Virus record (IMG/VR): IMGVR_UViG_3300037140_000143
Location: 1 to 41,409 of that record
Origin: a virus
Length of the DNA stretch: 41,409 nt
Strand: one strand, 5' to 3'
Below the pieces are notes generated by a model. The model was not told where the DNA came from. It was given only the letters and a program-made list of their open reading frames with translations, and did no database searches. Below are positions 37,466 through 41,409 of the stretch, one piece after another; within the stretch, counting starts at the first letter, position 1, and each line of letters opens with the position of its first letter. Position numbers and translations under genes: made by a program.

Positions 37466-37761
37466 TCCGCTTGGAGCTGGAGGAGAACGAGGCGCGGGCG
37501 CTGGCCGCGACTGTCAGGTTCGCCGACGAATGCTTCGGCGCGCTGGGGGTACGGAGTGAGCATCCGCGTGGGGGGAGCCCGAGGGCTATCGCTTTGCAGA
37601 AGCTCGCTCATGCTCTTGAGGTCGGCGAGGGGGAGCGCGCGCAGGCGCACTATGGGGAGATGCTCGCCGAGGCCCGGGTGTTTGACCGGCACCCGTGGGA
37701 CGTGTCTCCGTGGCAGCACGCGGACCGCCTGGATACGGCCGAAGGCGAGGGGCGGCGCTAA
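37462..37761 (+). CDS. Hypothetical helical protein
   Basis: The protein has 99 residues from a GTG in a GTGA overlap. It is acidic and helical, with RLELEENEARALAATVRFAD and ALQKLAHALEVGEGERAQAH. It ends in a Pro/Trp-containing tail (RHPWDVSPWQHADRL). No family is recognised. Confidence 0.6.
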   Translation: MIRLELEENEARALAATVRFADECFGALGVRSEHPRGGSPRAIALQKLAHALEVGEGERAQAHYGEMLAEARVFDRHPWDVSPWQHADRLDTAEGEGRR

Positions 37762-37970
37762 TGGTCACGGTCGCCCTGATCTTCGCCGCGTTGTCTGTGG
37801 TGGTCGTGCCGTTGCTACTCGCGCTGGCTTTGTGTGCGGCAGCCCGGATCGGCGATGAGCAGGAACGCGACGCGCTCGCGGAACTACGGGAGACCCCTGC
37901 TTGTGGGGCGCGCACTCACGCTGTCTTTAGGGATGGCGTGGGGATGCCGGACCGGAGAGGCGTCCGATGA
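37761..37970 (+). CDS. Small membrane protein
   Basis: The protein has 69 residues, starting in the TAATG overlap. VALIFAALSVVVVPLLLALA (about 4-23) is one strong membrane helix; the rest is a charged cytosolic tail with one cysteine in ETPACGARTH. The role is unknown. Confidence 0.6.
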   Translation: MVTVALIFAALSVVVVPLLLALALCAAARIGDEQERDALAELRETPACGARTHAVFRDGVGMPDRRGVR

Positions 37971-38302
37971 GCGCCGACCTACACGCCCGCGTCTGCACCT
38001 GCGGGCATACAGCGCACTGGCACAACGCGATCCTCGACGCCAGCGAGCTACGGATCAACCAGTCAGACGTCGAGCGTCAGCAGGGCCAGGGCGAATGCGA
38101 AGCGAACAAGGACTGCAAGTGCTCACGTTTCGTGGAAGGCAAAACCGATAGCTACGAATCTCTCCGACGCGAACTGCGCCTTGCGATAGAGGAGCGCGAT
38201 CAAAACGCCGAGATCGCCGAGGGCCTAGCGGAGCGTGTTCGCATGGAGCTGGACGATTACCCGGCCTATGTGAGCGCGATGGACGGACTGGTGTCGTCGT
38301 GA
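37967..38302 (+). CDS. Cys/His-rich protein with helical tail
   Basis: The protein has 111 residues. RVCTCGHTAHWHNAI and later QGECEANKDCKCSRFV fit a phage zinc pattern, C-x-C-G-H-x3-H then C-x-x-x-x-x-C-x-C-x-x-F, found in small proteins of high-GC phages. Residues 65-100 form a charged helix. It overlaps the next gene in GTGA. Confidence 0.6.
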   Translation: MSADLHARVCTCGHTAHWHNAILDASELRINQSDVERQQGQGECEANKDCKCSRFVEGKTDSYESLRRELRLAIEERDQNAEIAEGLAERVRMELDDYPAYVSAMDGLVSS

Positions 38303-38913
38303 GCGACATGGCCGAACGCGAGCTGGCACCGGAGCTGGCAAGAGAGCGTGCCGACTGGATGGAGAAGGCTGGGAAATACCTAGAGCGACTGCACGAGGCC
38401 GAACTAGAACGAGACGCCGCTAACAGACGCTATCGGGAGTTGGCCGCTGCCCGTGAGGACACCGAGCGACCGGACACGGAGACACTAGAGATCATCGAAG
38501 GGCTGTTCCGTGCGGGCTTGCGAGACGTAGAGATGTCAGTGGGCGAGCAAGAGCGACTGGTTGAACGGACCGAGCGTGTTCTCCAGCGGTATGGCAGGAA
38601 GCTCCCCACTGGGGCCATGCGGGACATCGAGCGACCGGCCACGCGCACTTCCGACGACGACCTTGCCGATCTTCAAGCGTGTGCTCAGGAGGTTCGTGAC
38701 GCCTTCGCAGGTGAGGACACAGACCAAGACAACCAGGGATTGCGGGAGGCCGCCAATGGCGTGCTGGACCACTACTTCCATCGTCGCGCCAAGTCCCTGC
38801 TGCAAGATCGCACCCTCGAAGCCGCCATGCAGCGCCTTTATCGCGCCGTCGCAGCCTCCTCACGCGATATGTCGCCGGTCGTGCGGGACACCGAGCAGGA
38901 GCCCGAGCCATGA
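38299..38913 (+). CDS. Helical protein with AAREDTERP repeat
   Basis: The protein has 204 residues from a GTG. It is almost entirely helical. AAAREDTERPD (about residues 49-59; bases 38446-38474) is one copy of a repeat that recurs in several of the following genes. It is followed by an amphipathic helix pair (TLEIIEGLFRAGLRDVEMSV). The last residues, PVVRDTEQEPEP, are nearly repeated at the end of the protein at 40391-40693. No family is recognised; its function is unknown. Confidence 0.65.
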   Translation: MSDMAERELAPELARERADWMEKAGKYLERLHEAELERDAANRRYRELAAAREDTERPDTETLEIIEGLFRAGLRDVEMSVGEQERLVERTERVLQRYGRKLPTGAMRDIERPATRTSDDDLADLQACAQEVRDAFAGEDTDQDNQGLREAANGVLDHYFHRRAKSLLQDRTLEAAMQRLYRAVAASSRDMSPVVRDTEQEPEP

Positions 38914-38914
38914 G
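38874..38914 (+). repeat. 3'-end repeat, copy 1
   Basis: These 41 bases at the end of the gene differ at only four positions from 40654-40694, which also ends a gene and also runs into the start of the next one in ATGAG. Confidence 0.75.
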
Positions 38915-39023
38915 TGACGCAATCGGAAAAGTGGTCGCCGCCGTTGTTCTCGGATGTGTCTGCGCGCTAATGCTCACGTTCACGGTCGTGTTGTGTGTGA
39001 CGATCTGGCAGGAAATCTTATGA
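38910..39023 (+). CDS. 37-residue membrane peptide
   Basis: The ORF starts in ATGA and ends in an ATGA overlap with the next gene. KVVAAVVLGCVCALMLTFTV continues VLCVTIW, one long membrane helix with three cysteines. The tight overlaps on both sides support translation. Its role is unknown. Confidence 0.55.
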   Translation: MSDAIGKVVAAVVLGCVCALMLTFTVVLCVTIWQEIL

Positions 39024-39922
39024 GCACCGATCAAGAGCGCGAGGCGCTGGTGCCGTGGAAGGTGAGGCAGAAAGAGCTGAGAGCCGCCCGGCGAGAGCAC
39101 TTCAGCAAGCACCTGCCCGGGACTCAGTCGCCTGGCGATGATTTCGCCGCTGGCTACCGTGCCGCTCTCGCTGCGAATATTCGCCTTGATCAAGTGGTCC
39201 TTGACCGCGAGGAGTGGGAGCAGAACAATCGCGCGCATAGCTTCGCATTGTTCGTGGCGGCGCTGGATAAGCCGATCGCCGCGAGCGTGCGTCGGACGAT
39301 CACCCTGGAGCGCCTGATCGAGAAGGCGAAAGAGGCGCTTATCGGCTCATCTGCCGCTGCCTGTGAGGACACCGAGCGACCGGACGAGGATGAAATCTGG
39401 CGTGTACAGCAGCTTCTCGTGAAGGATCTACGCCCCAGCCGCCAGAGAGATGCGCGAGAGATTGCGATGGCTGTCCTCGGCGTGCGGGCCGCGTCGTCCC
39501 GAGAGGCTAGGGATCTGCGGCTCGTAATCAGAGAAGCCGCTCTCGCTGCCCGTGAGGAGCCACAATCCACGATTGAGCGTATTACGGCGGAACGCGACGA
39601 TCAGCGCGAGCGGGCACTAGAGGCAGGTCGCGAAGTCGACGAGTTGGAGGACCGACTTTCTAATGCCCTCGCCGTTCGAGAGGACACCGAGCGCACGGTG
39701 CTTGATGTTTGGGTTTGCACTACCTGTGGGGAGATACAGCCTCGGCGGGGTGTTGATGCTCATTGTGCGGGTTCGGCGACGGAGGGCCTTGCTCATGTGG
39801 ACGCGCCGATGTGGGCTACAACAGCGACGATCGCTGCCCGTGAGGCCGAGCAGGCACTCGTGATTGTCGCACTGCGAACCACCGACCGGCATATTCAGCG
39901 ACGCCTAGAGACAGATGCCTGA
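39020..39922 (+). CDS. Modular helical protein with four AARE-type repeats
   Basis: The protein has 300 residues from the ATG at 39020. It contains AAACEDTERPDED (bases 39356-39384), LAAREEPQST (from 39545), LAVREDTERTV (39671-39693) and IAAREAEQAL (near 39833), each between helical segments. WVCTTCGEIQPRRGVDAHC is a small zinc-binding-like insert before the last copy. The part after the first copy, EIWRVQQLLVKDLRPSRQRD, resembles the helix after the repeat in the gene at 38299. The layout suggests domains joined by one linker. No family is recognised. Confidence 0.65.
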   Translation: MSTDQEREALVPWKVRQKELRAARREHFSKHLPGTQSPGDDFAAGYRAALAANIRLDQVVLDREEWEQNNRAHSFALFVAALDKPIAASVRRTITLERLIEKAKEALIGSSAAACEDTERPDEDEIWRVQQLLVKDLRPSRQRDAREIAMAVLGVRAASSREARDLRLVIREAALAAREEPQSTIERITAERDDQRERALEAGREVDELEDRLSNALAVREDTERTVLDVWVCTTCGEIQPRRGVDAHCAGSATEGLAHVDAPMWATTATIAAREAEQALVIVALRTTDRHIQRRLETDA

Positions 39923-40394
39923 TCTAGATCCACAAGAGTACGAAGCATTAGAGAGAGCGGAATTACTCGGAAATGGTGGAGCCATTTGGCGCGCTGCACG
40001 TAACTATTACCGCGCCGCTCTCGCTGCCCGTGAGGAGCCGCAGACAGATGGGGTAGCGGCATGGGCTGACCACGCGAACCGGATCGCGGACGCCGAGCGT
40101 GTCATCGACGGTGCAGCCTACGTGCCTGCGATTGAGGCCTACTGCGTGGTGCGCGACCTCCAAGCGATGCAAGGTGATGGTGTGCTCTATTCGCCTCAGG
40201 AGCGCGACGGGGTGTTTCGATGGGCCGCCGCCCGTGAGGACACCGAGCGACGTGATCCTGCGCTGGCGATCGTGGGGGGGCTGTTGCGCGTCGTGCGCGG
40301 TAAGGTCAGCGAGAGCGACGCGGCGACCGACATTGAGGCTGCCGAACGGTTCCTAGCGGGCGAGGAAACCGGGCGACCGAAGGTGGAGCGATGA
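39915..40394 (+). CDS. Helical protein with AARE-type repeats
   Basis: The protein has 159 residues, overlapping the previous gene by eight bases. LAAREEPQTD (40023-40042) and AAAREDTERRD (40227-40255) are two repeat copies. After the second copy a helix LAIVGGLLRVVRGKVSESDA follows, matching the helices after other copies. Function unknown. It overlaps the next gene in ATGA. Confidence 0.65.
   Translation: MPDLDPQEYEALERAELLGNGGAIWRAARNYYRAALAAREEPQTDGVAAWADHANRIADAERVIDGAAYVPAIEAYCVVRDLQAMQGDGVLYSPQERDGVFRWAAAREDTERRDPALAIVGGLLRVVRGKVSESDAATDIEAAERFLAGEETGRPKVER
40227..40255 (+). repeat. REDTERP dispersed repeat, one of the best copies
   Basis: One of five long copies of a repeat whose best form is GCTGCCCGTGAGGACACCGA followed by GCGACCGGA. 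Other copies: 38446-38474, 39356-39384, 39671-39693 and 41283-41304. A shorter sister form (GCTGCCCGTGAGGAGCC) stands at 39545-39561, 40023-40042, 40892-40911, and more weakly at 37313-37329, 39833-39846 and 41134-41145. All are in the same reading frame relative to their genes. Confidence 0.8.
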
Positions 40395-40693
40395 GCAACA
40401 TCATCAACGCGAGGATCTTCAAGGGCCAGATGCCCGATCTGGGCGGTGGGCGCAGGCACAACAAATTGCCGCCGGTGCCGCTCTATCACGTTCGCTGCGA
40501 CTGCGGGTACGCGAGGGGTCATTTTACGCAGGCGTCCGCAGAACGTGATCTTGACGAACATGCGCAACGGGAGTCCGAAGGCCGTTCTTGGGCGTATAGG
40601 GAGCCTATGTTCGTTGGGCACATTGACAAGGCCGTCCAACTCACGATCGAGCGGCCGGTCGTGCGGGCCACCGAGCAGGAGCACGAGGGATGA
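40391..40693 (+). CDS. Hypothetical Cys-containing protein
   Basis: The protein has 100 residues. YHVRCDCGYARGHFTQASAE looks like half of a zinc ribbon (CxCG), followed by a helix with DLDEHAQRES. The end, PVVRATEQEHEG, repeats the end of the protein at 38299-38913 (DNA 40654-40694). No family is recognised. Confidence 0.6.
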   Translation: MSNIINARIFKGQMPDLGGGRRHNKLPPVPLYHVRCDCGYARGHFTQASAERDLDEHAQRESEGRSWAYREPMFVGHIDKAVQLTIERPVVRATEQEHEG

Positions 40694-40694
40694 G
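40654..40694 (+). repeat. 3'-end repeat, copy 2
   Basis: The partner of 38874-38914, with 37 of 41 bases identical. Both end a gene and include the next start codon. Confidence 0.75.
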
Positions 40695-40860
40695 ATATCG
40701 AGTGCATGTGGTTGAGAGCACGCAGGCCACCTACGACATCGAGGCGAAATCCAAAAGCGACGCTGAAATCAAGGCCAATGCCCAGGACCACGGGGGCCGC
40801 GATGTGTGGGACACGGATGTCATAGCAATCACTGGAGTGGAAAGGGCTGTCGATGACTGA
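40690..40860 (+). CDS. Small hypothetical protein
   Basis: The protein has 56 residues, starting in ATGA. YRVHVVESTQATYDIEAKSK and SDAEIKANAQDHGGRDVWDT suggest a small beta-alpha-beta fold of the type often found in phage accessory proteins (strand, helix with A/K, strand ending DTDVIAITG). The function is unknown. The next gene overlaps its last eight bases. Confidence 0.6.
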   Translation: MRYRVHVVESTQATYDIEAKSKSDAEIKANAQDHGGRDVWDTDVIAITGVERAVDD

Positions 40861-41409
40861 CGAGCAGGCTGAGAACGTGGCGAAGCTGCTCGCTGCCCGT
40901 GAGGAGCCGCAGGTGGAGATCACCGTCTGGACGTGCCTGTCGTGCGGGAATCACGGTGAGGGGCAGTCGTGCGGCAACTGTGGCCATGAGGCTATGCCCG
41001 GCCGCTGGCTGGAGGCTGAGAGTGCGGAGCGCCAGTTAGAGGGGCTGCGCGCCGAACTCGCAGCCGCAGACAGAGCGTGGGAGAAATGCAAGGAGAGTCT
41101 AGAAAACGAGAAGAAACGTCGCCGTTTCCCGATCCGTGAGGAGCCACCCGCTAAGACGCACGAGTACGAGATGCCCGAGGCTGCGTGGATGGTCTTGCGG
41201 ATTCGGAGTGTTCTCGAACGGGATGGTTTCCCGAGCAACGAGGCCGAGCGGCTGGCTCACTTGATTGTCGCTGCTCTCCCGCGTGAGGACACCGAGCGAC
41301 CGGAGGAGCGACCGGAGTGGCTAATCAAAGTCTTGCAGCAAGCCAGGGCTGATTTAGCCAAAGCGGCGAGTTGGATTATCGACGTGGAACGACATGAGCG
41401 CATTCAGAC
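40853..41409 (+). CDS. Modular repeat protein with zinc ribbon (partial at right edge)
   Basis: The frame is open to the window end; 185 residues are visible. LLAAREEPQVE (40892-40911), FPIREEPPAK (about 41134) and LPREDTERPEE (41283-41304) are repeat copies. Residues 30-45 have CLSCGN and CGNCGHEAMPG, a four-cysteine zinc ribbon. A coiled coil follows (ESAERQLEGLRAELAAADRA). AAWMVLRIRSVLERDGFPSN resembles the helix units around the repeat in neighbouring genes. It extends the modular family of this operon. Confidence 0.65.
   Translation, partial: MTDEQAENVAKLLAAREEPQVEITVWTCLSCGNHGEGQSCGNCGHEAMPGRWLEAESAERQLEGLRAELAAADRAWEKCKESLENEKKRRRFPIREEPPAKTHEYEMPEAAWMVLRIRSVLERDGFPSNEAERLAHLIVAALPREDTERPEERPEWLIKVLQQARADLAKAASWIIDVERHERIQ

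Noticed and set aside
1-41409. tRNA genes, CRISPR arrays, integrase and attachment sites
   Set aside because: No tRNA-like T-arm pattern, no regularly spaced direct repeats with spacers, and no recombinase motif were seen by reading. The repeats at 37-41 kb lie inside genes with irregular spacing, so they are not CRISPR.

Overview
This window is a contiguous piece of a tailed double-stranded DNA phage genome (order Caudoviricetes) with a contractile tail, that is, a myophage. The tail-sheath protein, tail tube, gp25-like wedge, baseplate J and tail I-like proteins in canonical order show this. The DNA is GC-rich. Genes are tightly packed, often joined by ATGA or GTGA stop-start overlaps, and almost all lie on the plus strand. 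Base composition, GTG/TTG starts and many small CxxC phage proteins suggest a high-GC bacterial host, perhaps an actinobacterium. That is inference: I see no tRNA, integrase, attachment site or host gene to fix it.

Layout. 1-2.2 kb: the 3' end of the terminase large subunit, a small HTH protein, four small unknowns and an HNH endonuclease. 2.2-11.3 kb: head module, with a portal carrying a C-terminal ParB-like domain, a MuF-type head morphogenesis protein fused to a nucleotidyltransferase-like domain, two small zinc-ribbon genes (one antisense), an unknown protein with an 18-residue periodic FD motif, a prohead protease with a nested in-frame scaffold start, and the major capsid protein. An antisense HNH gene follows. 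11.8-16.9 kb: capsid-associated, connector and tail-completion genes. 16.9-30.1 kb: sheath, tube, tail-assembly chaperone with a -1 frameshift, tape measure with a lytic transglycosylase domain, LysM baseplate protein, hub with NlpC/P60 domain, OB-like spike protein, gp25-like, J, fibre, and tail I-like proteins. This module is interrupted by two antisense genes, a secreted metzincin-like protease and a membrane protein.

30.2-36.5 kb: membrane microproteins, a lipoprotein-type GH24 lysozyme, a four-helix holin candidate, a papain-like cysteine protease coupled to a single-HKD phospholipase-D-family protein, small zinc proteins, a short antisense patch and a transglycosylase-like gene with a problematic start. 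A perfect 13-bp rho-independent terminator closes the late region at about 36.5 kb.

36.7-41.4 kb: a consensus sigma70-like promoter drives an apparently leaderless XRE regulator. It is followed by thirteen small overlapping genes in one operon. Several of them share an in-frame dispersed repeat (AAREDTERP / AAREEPQ), which is one of the strangest features here. The other leading oddities are the papain-PLD pair, the antisense metzincin, the FD-repeat head protein and the portal-ParB fusion.
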